Positions 34,262 to 40,809 of a stretch of DNA of 40,809 nucleotides are shown one piece after another. Positions within the stretch are counted from its first letter, which is position 1. Each line of letters begins with the position of its first letter. A model generated the notes under the pieces. The model saw only the letters and a program-made list of their open reading frames with translations. It did no database searches and was not told the DNA's origin. Where the stretch lies: assembly GCF_002220365.1 (NCBI RefSeq), contig NZ_MTHB01000070.1, positions 1 to 40,809 of the forward strand. Direction: 5' to 3'. This stretch comes from Caballeronia sordidicola. Lineage in GTDB: Bacteria; Pseudomonadota; Gammaproteobacteria; Burkholderiales; Burkholderiaceae. The position numbers and the translations under genes were made by a program.

Positions 34262-35269
34262 CTAAGTCTGGCGGATGCGGCTGACCTGAGCGAAGCTCAG
34301 CGCGATTGCGCCTCTTGACGGGGTTCCGCTGCGCTGCGCAAACGCGTTTCCGCGTGGCGGCATCGAACGGACGAACGGCCCGTTGCTGTCAGAGCGACGG
34401 GCCGTCAAGCATTGCTGGCCGACGCTCCCAGCTATCAGGCTGGGGTCCACTTCTGTAGAAACCATCGGGCTGGATGAAGAGCATTGCTCGGCCAGCACGC
34501 GTCCGTCAGGGTCGACGATCATGCCGCTTTGATTGTTGCCCTTCTCCGACCCATTGCTAAAGACAACGAACATTCCGTTGTCGGACGCTCGCGCGATCAA
34601 CGACCGCCGCAACCAGGCCGCCGCACTGGCGCTTTCTGCGGCGACTGCGCCATGGGCAACGTGCGGACCAGATCGCTGCCCTGGAGAAAGCCGCTGTAAC
34701 GCAGCATCCCCATTGCTGTCCGAACCATATGTCCGATGCGGCGCAACAAGTAAGGTCGCGCCCATCAACGCCGTCATGCGAACGTTCTCGATCAGATAAT
34801 TATCTGCGCCAACCAGAATGCCTATGCGTACGCCCCAAGTCGTATCGATGACGGTGTACTGCTCGCCACATTCGATTGCGGGGTGTTCGACCATGTGCAG
34901 TTTTCGATGACAACAACGCCCGCCTCCCGGCATACAAATCACATAGCTGTTGAACAACCTCCCATCCGGCGCACGCTCGATAAATCCTACGCCCGCTGCC
35001 ACGCCAGTACGCTCGACTGCGTTGGCGACTGCATCAATCGAGCGACCATCGAGCGGCTCGGCGAGCGTCACGAGCTCGCGGCGACGAAGAGCCAGGGTAT
35101 CGCCGTATCCGACCAGGCTCGCCTCAGGGAAAACAATCAGTGAGATTTCCTGAAGCGCAGCATCGGCGAGCCACGCTGACACGTTCGCGACGTTCTGCGA
35201 TGCATTCCCGCGTTGGGAGATCAGTGGGACCGTCGCCACCTTGAATGGGGGAGACGAGGATATAGACAT
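34262..35269 (-). CDS. Carbon-nitrogen hydrolase (nitrilase) fold protein lacking the catalytic Cys
   Basis: A 335-residue nitrilase-superfamily protein. Two of the three catalytic residues are in place: Glu 49 (LIVFPEASL) and Lys 123 (CCHRKLHMVEHP). The third region, normally GVLICxDN, reads GILVGADNYLIENVR with Gly 154 where the nucleophile Cys belongs; a Cys-to-Gly change needs one base. The rest of the fold continues (RMTALMGATLLVAPHRT, ARASDNGMFVVFSNG, GMIVDPDGRVLAE). The C-terminal 50 residues are low-similarity, rich in Arg and Ser. The protein cannot act as a normal amidase or nitrilase. It may be decaying or have a non-enzymatic role. It is divergent from the LysR gene at 35371. Confidence 0.8.
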   Translation of the reverse strand: MSISSSPPFKVATVPLISQRGNASQNVANVSAWLADAALQEISLIVFPEASLVGYGDTLALRRRELVTLAEPLDGRSIDAVANAVERTGVAAGVGFIERAPDGRLFNSYVICMPGGGRCCHRKLHMVEHPAIECGEQYTVIDTTWGVRIGILVGADNYLIENVRMTALMGATLLVAPHRTYGSDSNGDAALQRLSPGQRSGPHVAHGAVAAESASAAAWLRRSLIARASDNGMFVVFSNGSEKGNNQSGMIVDPDGRVLAEQCSSSSPMVSTEVDPSLIAGSVGQQCLTARRSDSNGPFVRSMPPRGNAFAQRSGTPSRGAIALSFAQVSRIRQT

Positions 35270-35322
35270 GTCGTTTGCCGCCTGACTGAAGGGTCCGAAG
35301 AGAGTCCATTGGACCGCCGGGC

Positions 35323-35364
35323 ATTCAATAAGTAAAATGAATCATTCGACACATTCAATTACTT
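35323..35364. promoter_or_regulatory. Nested repeats in the nitrilase/LysR divergent promoter
   Basis: CATTCAAT is repeated at 35322-35329 and 35352-35359. ATTCA (35323-35327) is inverted as TGAAT (35338-35342), and AAGTAA (35330-35335) as TTACTT (35359-35364). The block ends 6 bp from the LysR start codon, as expected for an autoregulated LysR operator. Confidence 0.45.
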
Positions 35365-35370
35365 CATGGA

Positions 35371-36249
35371 ATGGAACTCAAACTTCTACGCGCCTTCCTG
35401 ACCGTGACGGAACTCCACCATTTCGGCCGCGCTGCCGAGGCGCTGAATGTCACTCAACCGGCCCTCAGCAAGCAGGTAGCGGCTTTGGAAGACACATTGG
35501 GCGCGCGGCTTTTTGAACGCGGCAGGCATGGCGCCGAGCTGACATCATTTGGCGCCGAGTTCCTTGCGGGCGCGCAAACGCTGGTACGCGATGCGGACGA
35601 ACTGATCGCACGGGCGCGCGAAGCCAGCAGTGGAAAGCGTGGATATTTGCGCGTCGGTCTTGGGCTCACGACCTTGACCCTGGCGCCGCAACTGATCGCG
35701 GAATTTAGAAGGCTGAATCCGAACGTCAGCGTGTCGCTCAATGATCTTTCTTCAGCCGAGCAAACCCGCCGGCTTCTCGCAGGAAAGCTCGACGTCGGCT
35801 TCCTCCGCATGCCGGCCGACAGCGGGTTGTCGTGTTTGCCGTTGCTCACTGAGACATTGGCGCTGGCCGTGCCTCAGCACGCAAAATGGAAGCGTCTGCC
35901 GTCTGACCTGAATGATCTCAACGAACTTGGCTTGATCGCGCTCGCCCGCAACCGCGGCCCCGGACTGGCAGCACAGATAGATCGTTGGTGCAGTGAGCAC
36001 GATTTCGTGCCTCGGGTGATTCAGCAGACCGACGATATTCAGTCTGTTCTTGCGGCTGTCGCTGCGGGCGTAGGCGCTGCATTTTTGCCGTCCCGGGCGA
36101 AGTATCTTTTGCGGGATGCGAGGGTGCTTCCGTTACGCGATGCGGCCGCCCGTTGGCAAGTCGGGCTGGCGTGGCAAGCGACTCGTGATAACGCGGTCGT
36201 GGCGCGTTTCATCGAATTCGTACGCGCGGCGAAGATACCCGCTTCGTAA
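35371..36249 (+). CDS. LysR-type regulator, CatR/CbnR-like, divergent from the nitrilase-fold gene
   Basis: A 292-residue LysR protein starting at ATG 35371. The helix-turn-helix reads LHHFGRAAEALNVTQPALSKQVAALEDTLGARLFERG, and HHFGRAA with LNVTQPALS matches the subgroup controlling aromatic and organic-acid catabolism. The effector domain contains LRVGLGLTTLTLAPQLIAEFRRLNP, KLDVGFLRMPADSGL and VLAAVAAGVGAAFLPSRAKYL. Its likely target is the divergent nitrilase-fold gene 101 bp away, plus its own promoter. The effector is unknown. Confidence 0.9.
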   Translation: MELKLLRAFLTVTELHHFGRAAEALNVTQPALSKQVAALEDTLGARLFERGRHGAELTSFGAEFLAGAQTLVRDADELIARAREASSGKRGYLRVGLGLTTLTLAPQLIAEFRRLNPNVSVSLNDLSSAEQTRRLLAGKLDVGFLRMPADSGLSCLPLLTETLALAVPQHAKWKRLPSDLNDLNELGLIALARNRGPGLAAQIDRWCSEHDFVPRVIQQTDDIQSVLAAVAAGVGAAFLPSRAKYLLRDARVLPLRDAAARWQVGLAWQATRDNAVVARFIEFVRAAKIPAS

Positions 36250-36628
36250 AGCATCGGTTGACTAAGGTGAATGTCGGAGCGTTAACTGCCTCTCAATGCG
36301 ACGTGTGAACTGCGTTACATTCCGACGGAGCGTGCCTTAATCCCTGGCTCCGGACCGCCACACGGCAAAGCAAGCGACCGCGGTATTGCTGGGAAACGGG
36401 ATTCGTTGGAATAGCTCGGAATTGGCTGAACTGCCGGGACAGGCGGAAAGCCGAGGACCACAGCGTGCTGCAGTTGGCTCCAGGCAACTTGCAGATGAGG
36501 CTTTGTTCGCAGAGAGGCGCTTGACGACCCCGAGCAGCGGACATCGGCCCCGCTATTCGCTGCACCTCGTAGCCGGTGGTGCGTGCATATCGTTCGTGCG
36601 ACGTGACAGGGCGCGCTTGCCGTCTTGC
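36250..36628. other. Intergenic region, no gene recognised
   Basis: These 379 bases separate the 3' ends of the LysR gene and the converging HxlR gene. A 90-codon open frame on the minus strand (36293-36565) has no motif or ribosome binding site I can recognise and is probably not a gene. No clear terminator was seen. Confidence 0.45.
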
Positions 36629-37081
36629 TCATTCCTTGCTCTCAGGAAACATACATCCGCCATTGCGGACCAGCGCCTTCACCTCTTCGCTCACTTGCAT
36701 CGGGTTTTGACGCAATCGCGCAGCGAACTCTTTGCTGCGCCGCACGTACGACTTCGAATCGTACTTCGCGCTCCAAAGAACTATGTTAAGCACGACGGGG
36801 ATGAGATCCAGGCCCTTCTCGGTCAGCGTGTAGAAGTCACGGCGCCCGTCGTCGGGGCTGGGCGCCCTCGAGAGGATTTCTTGCTCCTCAAGAAAAGCAA
36901 GGCGGGAAGCAAGGACATTGGTCGCGATTCCCTCTTCCGATTTCAGGAACTCGCCATACGTCTTCTTGCCCACAAAAACGATGTCGCGAATGATCAAGAG
37001 CGACCAGCGGTCGCCGAAGATCTCCACGCCGTAGTTCACTGCGCAATGGGACCGAACGTCGTCTTTAGATGTCGTCTTCAT
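36629..37081 (-). CDS. HxlR-family winged-helix regulator
   Basis: A 150-residue HxlR (DUF24) regulator. An N-terminal Cys at 13 (RSHCAVNYGVEIFGDRWSLLIIRDIVF) sits where many family members have a redox- or electrophile-sensing cysteine. KTYGEFLKSEEGIATNVLASRLAFLEEQEIL is the recognition region, and DDGRRDFYTLTEKGLDLIPVV the wing. It is divergent from the NAD(P)-binding gene at 37205 across a 123-bp gap with two related inverted repeats. Family members such as YodB and HypR respond to quinones, aldehydes or hypochlorite, and a reductase target operon fits that. Sensing in this protein is inference. Confidence 0.92.
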   Translation of the reverse strand: MKTTSKDDVRSHCAVNYGVEIFGDRWSLLIIRDIVFVGKKTYGEFLKSEEGIATNVLASRLAFLEEQEILSRAPSPDDGRRDFYTLTEKGLDLIPVVLNIVLWSAKYDSKSYVRRSKEFAARLRQNPMQVSEEVKALVRNGGCMFPESKE

Positions 37082-37099
37082 GGCTAGATCTTAACATTG

Positions 37100-37147
37100 C
37101 TTGCATATCGCAAGTAAATTTCATTTTTACTTGTTTTTTGCAAGTAA
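37100..37147. promoter_or_regulatory. Two HxlR-type inverted repeats in the divergent promoter
   Basis: Site 1 is CTTGC-ATATC-GCAAG (37100-37114). Site 2 is TTACTTG-N7-CAAGTAA (37127-37147). Both right halves read GCAAGTAA and the centres are 30 bp apart, three helical turns. The TTACT/AGTAA character matches known DUF24-family operators. Confidence 0.6.
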
Positions 37148-37204
37148 TGTGAATAGGATGGTTGCTAGTGATTACGAGCACCACCCAACTCACCAGGACT
37201 GCAC

Positions 37205-37840
37205 ATGAGCACTATCAGCATCATCGGCACAGGCGGCATGGCCGCAGCGATCGGCGGCCTTGCCGCCAAGGCCGGACACACCGTCGAGGTGGTCAGCCGC
37301 GACGCCGCCCGAGCACGGGCGCTGGCCGAGCAGGTCGGAGCCGGCGCGACGACAGGAACGTTCGGCGCCGCCCCGGCTGGGGACATGGTCATCCTGGCGG
37401 TTCCCTACTCCGCCATTCTTCACGTGGTGAAGCAGTACGGCGAAGAGCTGGCAGGCAAGGTTCTTGTCGACATCACCAACCCCGTCGCGTCCAACCACAC
37501 GAGCTTTGTGACCCCCGGCGACAGTTTCGGCGCGCAGGAGATCGCCAAGGCCGCCCCTGCCAATGCGGATGTCGTCAAGGCGTTCAACACCCAGTTCTCC
37601 CACGTCCTGGCTGCCGGTCCCACCGAGGGCCACCCATTGGACGTGTTCATCGCCGGGGACGACACGCAGGCGAAGGCACGCGTCTCGGCGTTCATCGAGA
37701 GTCTCGGACTGCGCCCGATGGATACCGGGCCTCTGCCGATGGCGCGGACGCTGGAGCACGCCTGCCTGCTGTCGCTGGGTCTCCTCACCCAATCCGTCAA
37801 GCACACCAACTTCTCAATCGGCGTCAGCCTTCCCAGCTGA
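37205..37840 (+). CDS. NAD(P)-binding F420-reductase-like protein, copy 1
   Basis: A 211-residue Rossmann protein of the NADPH-dependent F420 reductase / dinucleotide-binding group. It opens with SIIGTGGMAAAIGGLAAKAGHTVEVVSRD (dinucleotide-binding turn GTGGMA), then DMVILAVPYSAILHVV, VDITNPV and VVKAFNTQF, followed by FIAGDD. A second copy at 39024 is clearly paralogous over its whole length. Burkholderiaceae are not known for F420 chemistry, so it is more likely an NADP-dependent reductase of unknown substrate. It is the first gene after the HxlR operators and 49 bp upstream of an SDR gene, suggesting a small stress- or electrophile-induced operon. Confidence 0.85.
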   Translation: MSTISIIGTGGMAAAIGGLAAKAGHTVEVVSRDAARARALAEQVGAGATTGTFGAAPAGDMVILAVPYSAILHVVKQYGEELAGKVLVDITNPVASNHTSFVTPGDSFGAQEIAKAAPANADVVKAFNTQFSHVLAAGPTEGHPLDVFIAGDDTQAKARVSAFIESLGLRPMDTGPLPMARTLEHACLLSLGLLTQSVKHTNFSIGVSLPS

Positions 37841-37889
37841 GTGCACCGCCCCCCCTTCTCGCATCACATCACTCATAAGGAAAACTAAC

Positions 37890-38828
37890 ATGCACGTTTT
37901 CGTCACTGGCGGGACCGGCCATATCGGTTCGTACATCATCCCTGAGCTCATCGCCGCCGGCCACGAGGTCACCGGCTTGGCCAGGTCGGACGAGTCCGCG
38001 GCGGCGGTGTCCGCGCTCGGCGCCAAGGTGCGTCGCGGGGATATTTCCGACCTCGATGGGCTCAAGGCGGCGGCGGTGGAGTCCGACGGCGTCATCCATG
38101 TCGCGCACAGGCAGGACCTGCTTCCCTCCGGCGGGCTTGACGCCGTGGCCGCTGCGGAGCTCCAGATCATGCTCGCGTACGGCGAGGCACTGGCGGGAAC
38201 CGGAAAGCCGCTGGTCGTGTCGGGGAGCATTGGCTCGCCCGGATGGGAAAACCTGGGCCGGCCAGCCACCGAAGAGGACCCGGCCCTTCCCGGCGGCGAT
38301 GCGTACAAGGGGACCTTGCGGGTTCGCAACGTCGTGGAGCTCACCGTGGTCGGCCTCGCGCAGCGGGGCGTGCGGTCTTCGGTCGTGCGGATCCCTCCCA
38401 TCGCGCACAGTACGACCGATGCCGGCTTCCTCCCGCTGCTGATCGGGCTCGCGAAGGAGAAGGGTGCCATCGGCTACCCCGGAGACGGCGCGAACCTGTG
38501 GCCGGCCGTGCATAGCCGCGACCTCGCCTCCTTGTTCCGCCTGGCGCTGGAGAAGGGTCCGGCCGGCAAAAGTTGGCACGGGATTGAGGGCGAGGGCATC
38601 CGGTTCCGCGAGATCGCCGAGGCCATTGGCAGCCGTCTGGGCCTACCCGCCGTGAGCATTCCCTTGGACGTACTGATGCTGCCGGGATACTTCGGATTCC
38701 TATCAAATTTGGTCACGCTGGATCTCCCGGCGTCCAACCTCATCACCTGCCAGACCCTCGGCTGGGAGCCTGCTCAGCCCGGGCTGCTCAAGGACCTCGA
38801 CAACGGCCATTACTTCCCTGCCCGCTGA
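37890..38828 (+). CDS. Atypical SDR / NAD(P)-dependent epimerase-like protein
   Basis: A 312-residue protein from ATG 37890 with ATAAGGA upstream. The N-terminal TGGTGHIGSYIIPELIAAGHEVTGL is the extended/atypical SDR nucleotide-binding motif. Further family blocks are VRRGDISDLDGLKAAA, VVRIPPIAHSTTDAGFLPLLIGLAKEKGAIGY and WPAVHSRDLASLFRLALEKG. The classic Tyr-x3-Lys pair is not evident: the Tyr is followed by KGTLR. This is seen in atypical SDRs. It lies between the two NAD(P)-binding paralogues and probably shares their induction through HxlR. The substrate is unknown; many relatives are annotated only as epimerases. Confidence 0.87.
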   Translation: MHVFVTGGTGHIGSYIIPELIAAGHEVTGLARSDESAAAVSALGAKVRRGDISDLDGLKAAAVESDGVIHVAHRQDLLPSGGLDAVAAAELQIMLAYGEALAGTGKPLVVSGSIGSPGWENLGRPATEEDPALPGGDAYKGTLRVRNVVELTVVGLAQRGVRSSVVRIPPIAHSTTDAGFLPLLIGLAKEKGAIGYPGDGANLWPAVHSRDLASLFRLALEKGPAGKSWHGIEGEGIRFREIAEAIGSRLGLPAVSIPLDVLMLPGYFGFLSNLVTLDLPASNLITCQTLGWEPAQPGLLKDLDNGHYFPAR

Positions 38829-39023
38829 GTTGAGGCGGGAGCCCGGCCGAACGAGCGCGCCGGACAGCAATGTCGCGATCCCGTGCTGCATTTGGGCAAA
38901 GACTCGGTCGACTCGGGACGGCATGAGGGATGCCGCACGCGGCTCGGCACACACGTAATATCAACCAGGGGTTGCCCCGTTTAAAGACTACGAGCAATAC
39001 TCCAACTCGCAAGGAAACTACAC

Positions 39024-39644
39024 ATGAGCACTATCAGCATCATCGGCACAGGAGGCATGGCTGCGGCGATCGGCGCCCGTACCGCCAAGGCTGGATACAC
39101 CGTCGAGGTGGTCAGCCGCGACCCCGCCAAGGCACGGGCGCTGGCCAAACAGCTCGCAGCCGAAGCGACCACAGGGACGTACGGCGCCGCGCTGGCGGGC
39201 GACATCGTCATCCTCGCCGTGCCGTACGGCAGTGCGGCGGCGGTGGTGACCGAGTTCGGGGACGCGCTCGACGGCAAGGTGATCATCGACATCACCAACC
39301 CGATCTCCCCCGACGCCACGGGCCTCGTCACACCCCACGGCAGTTCTGGTGCGCAGGAGATCGCCAAGGCCGCCCCCGCCGGCGCGCATGTCGTGAAGGC
39401 GTTCAACACCCTCTTCGGCCCCGTACTCGCTCGGAGTGGACGCCTCGACGCGTTCATCGCCGCCGACGATCCGAAGGCCAAGGCACGCGTCTCAACCTTC
39501 CTCGAGAGTCTTGGGCTGCGTCCGTTCGATGTCGGCGGCCTGCACATGGCCTCGACGCTCGAGTCGCTCGGCTTGATGCTCATCGGTTTAGCCAAAAACG
39601 GCGCCGGCACCTTCGACATCGCCTTGAACGTCGATGTCGGCTGA
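39024..39644 (+). CDS. NAD(P)-binding F420-reductase-like protein, copy 2
   Basis: A 206-residue paralogue of the protein at 37205. The first 17 codons are nearly identical in DNA, and the 5' untranslated stretch (TACGAGCA ... ACACATGAG) also resembles that of copy 1, indicating a tandem duplication with the SDR gene in between. It keeps SIIGTGGMAAAIG, VEVVSRDPAKARALA, DIVILAVPYGSAAAVV, IDITNPISPDATG and VVKAFNTLFGPV. The C-terminal third diverges more, so substrate preference may differ. It starts 196 bp after the SDR gene, leaving room for its own promoter. Confidence 0.85.
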   Translation: MSTISIIGTGGMAAAIGARTAKAGYTVEVVSRDPAKARALAKQLAAEATTGTYGAALAGDIVILAVPYGSAAAVVTEFGDALDGKVIIDITNPISPDATGLVTPHGSSGAQEIAKAAPAGAHVVKAFNTLFGPVLARSGRLDAFIAADDPKAKARVSTFLESLGLRPFDVGGLHMASTLESLGLMLIGLAKNGAGTFDIALNVDVG

Positions 39645-39959
39645 AGCACCGACACCCCGTCCTCACCCGCAGCTCCACAACGACACTGGGAACAACACGT
39701 CTCTCACGTCGTTCTCATCAGCCCATTCCGATGGAGTTGTCTGTCGACGGCGGCTTTTCGACCCTATGCAATCGTGCCGCAGAGCGTGGGACCTACGCGC
39801 TGCGACTAGGCCTGGAAACCCTGCGGCAGATCAAGGGAGTAGAGACCGTCCGACTTCAGGGACGCGATCGTTCCCTCCCTTGCTCAAGTCGCGGGTTTAT
39901 TTCGATCGTATCCGACCAACTCGGACACGATCCGATGTAACAGAAATGGAGAAATTCCG
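39645..39959. other. Intergenic region with a 5-base-loop inverted repeat before the NTF2-like gene
   Basis: No gene is supported in these 315 bases. Near its end a 29-base inverted repeat (39904-39932) has 12-bp arms with one mismatch, GATCGTATCCGA and TCGGACACGATC, around CCAAC. It ends 28 bp before the NTF2-like start codon and has no T-run, so it looks more like an operator or 5' leader hairpin than a terminator. Confidence 0.55.
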
Positions 39960-40355
39960 ATGAGCACGCAAGAGAATGTCCAGATTGTGAAGGATTTTTT
40001 TGCAGCAATGGGCCGTGGCGACAAGCAAGGACTGCTGGCGATTTCTGCCGAAGACATTGAGTGGACCATTCCGGGCGAGTGGGCGCTGGCCGGCACGCAC
40101 CGCGGACACGCGGGATTGGCGGATTTGCTTCAGAAGGCTTCCGAAATGCTGGAAACGTCATACCCAGAGCCGCCCGAATTCGTAGCGCAGGGCGACCGGG
40201 TTCTGGTCGTCGGCTTCGCCACGGGCATAGTCAAAGCCACGAATAGGACATTCGAGGACGATTGGGTCTTCGCCATTACCGTTCGAAATGGCAAAGTGAC
40301 GAACCTCCGGGAGTACATCGACACGCTTGCACTGGCGCGCGCCTCCGAACTTTAA
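39960..40355 (+). CDS. SnoaL/NTF2-like (ketosteroid-isomerase-fold) protein
   Basis: A 131-residue protein from ATG 39960 with GGAGA upstream. Family signs are ENVQIVKDFFAAMGRGDKQGLLAISAEDIEWTIPGE at the start, the GHAGLADLLQKASE segment, and the strands RVLVVGFATGIV, WVFAITVRNGKVTNLREYIDTLALARA. This is the SnoaL-like branch of the NTF2 superfamily, small cone-shaped proteins that bind or isomerise hydrophobic small molecules. Many have unknown substrates. It follows the reductase/SDR genes on the same strand but behind its own inverted repeat, so co-regulation with them is uncertain. Confidence 0.85.
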   Translation: MSTQENVQIVKDFFAAMGRGDKQGLLAISAEDIEWTIPGEWALAGTHRGHAGLADLLQKASEMLETSYPEPPEFVAQGDRVLVVGFATGIVKATNRTFEDDWVFAITVRNGKVTNLREYIDTLALARASEL

Positions 40356-40503
40356 AGCTGAAGCTAGCGACGAATCTAACAACAATAGTCAATCAGTTGG
40401 GTCGAACTGAATATGTGGAAGTCGCAGGCAGGCACGTTAGTGCGGGTACTTACCTCATTGAGACGCGAACCCATCGAGCCCCCTGTGTCAAACTGCTGTG
40501 AGA

Positions 40504-40532
40504 CAACTTCTTCAAACAGTTTAAGGAAGTTG
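40504..40532 (+). promoter_or_regulatory. Hairpin sequestering the transposase ribosome binding site
   Basis: A 14-base arm (40504-40517, CAACTTCTTCAAAC) and its complement (40519-40532) pair at 12 of 14 positions around one base. The 3' arm contains AAGGAAG (40523-40529), the ribosome binding site of the ATG at 40540. Folded mRNA would hide the site, a known way for mobile elements to limit transposase synthesis from read-through transcripts. Confidence 0.55.
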
Positions 40533-40539
40533 CCCACAG

Positions 40540-40809
40540 ATGGATAAGCAGATGAAAGAGGTTTTTGAGGAACGTGACGTCAGTGCGAAGGTTTTCCCCG
40601 AGGGGGCCTCGGGGAAAACGGCAACCGATGCTGAGGTCGTCGCGGCGCCAAGCCGCCGGAGTTTTTCGACGAGCTACAAGCGCCGTATTGTGCGGGAAGC
40701 CGACGCGTGCAATGCCAGCGGCGCGGTCGGGGCACTGCTGCGCCGTGAGGGTCTCTACAGCTCGCATCTGAGCCACTGGCGCGTGGAGATCGAGGCGATC
40801 GACACTGCG
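40540..40809 (+). mobile_element. Start of a transposase gene (IS3-type OrfA-like helix-turn-helix protein), cut by window edge
   Basis: Ninety codons are open from ATG 40540 to the window edge. Residues about 42-80 (RRSFSTSYKRRIVREADACN, then GALLRREGLYSSHLSHWR) match the N-terminal helix-turn-helix of transposases that begin with an R(R/T)FSxxYK motif. The first 40 residues are variable and include a segment encoded by a perfect hairpin (40591-40619). The terminal inverted repeat of the element could not be identified in 40356-40539, so the exact border is unknown. Whether the element is complete lies outside the window. Confidence 0.75.
40591..40619. repeat. Perfect 12-bp inverted repeat inside the transposase 5' coding region
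   Basis: GTTTTCCCCGAG (40591-40602) and its exact complement CTCGGGGAAAAC (40608-40619) flank a GGGGC loop. It is a very stable stem 50 bases into the coding sequence. It could act as a transcription or translation brake, or be an inserted palindrome. Confidence 0.8.

Noticed and set aside
36293..36565. Minus-strand 90-codon frame between LysR and HxlR genes
   Set aside because: No recognisable domain, no ribosome binding site, and unusual composition; kept only as an unexplained intergenic stretch.
38930..39940. Plus-strand open frame of 336 codons over the second NAD(P)-binding gene
   Set aside because: Arg/His-rich out-of-frame reading. The frame at 39024 has the Rossmann motif and paralogy.

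Overview
The window looks like the chromosome of a soil or plant-associated Burkholderiaceae bacterium, most likely Paraburkholderia or Caballeronia. The evidence is indirect: high GC, dense operons with 4-8 bp stop/start overlaps, four LysR regulators in 22 kb, three binding-protein ABC importers, and gene families typical of that group. No rRNA, tRNA, CRISPR array or phage module was seen.

Layout. (1) 1-583: start of an exported Gly/Ser/Asn-rich protein carrying a 14-copy hexanucleotide repeat, cut by the window edge. (2) 1158-5675, minus: a PotABCD-type ABC importer followed by a decayed galactarate dehydratase (garD) remnant. Two palindromes upstream of the importer resemble GntR/FadR-type operators. 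(3) 6140-14472, minus: a tripartite RND efflux pump (pump, adaptor, outer-membrane channel) followed by an OmpR-type response regulator and a CusS-like sensor kinase. (4) 14805-19881: a GcvA-type LysR gene divergent from an operon joining an argininosuccinate-lyase paralogue to a complete polar-amino-acid ABC importer. It ends in a strong terminator shared with the converging operon. (5) 19978-31236, minus: a large catabolic cluster encoding a 2-oxoadipate dioxygenase/decarboxylase (HglS), a 2-aminoadipate-type aminotransferase, an ALDH7 (AmaB-type) dehydrogenase, a second PotABC importer, a three-subunit FAD/[2Fe-2S] amino-acid dehydrogenase and a binding protein. A LysR gene is divergent at 31433. 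(6) 32352-36249: two LysR-target pairs, one with a PdxI-like aldo/keto reductase and one with a nitrilase-fold protein lacking its catalytic cysteine. (7) 36629-40355: an HxlR regulator with paired operators, two tandem NAD(P)-binding paralogues flanking an atypical SDR, and an NTF2-like protein. (8) 40540 to the end: the beginning of a transposase gene with two strong hairpins.

How the genes fit together. Region 5 reads as a route for lysine-derived compounds. Import is followed by oxidation of an amino acid (pipecolate is the best guess) by the trimeric dehydrogenase, then ALDH7 gives 2-aminoadipate, the aminotransferase gives 2-oxoadipate, and HglS gives 2-hydroxyglutarate. The B subunit of the dehydrogenase has a one-base frameshift. 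Region 4 is the most novel-looking system: a lyase of the argininosuccinate/fumarase fold, with changes in the part of the site that normally holds arginine, is co-transcribed with its own importer. This suggests uptake and cleavage of an N-(1,2-dicarboxyethyl) compound to fumarate plus an amine. Regions 1-2 and 7-8 show signs of decay or recent rearrangement.
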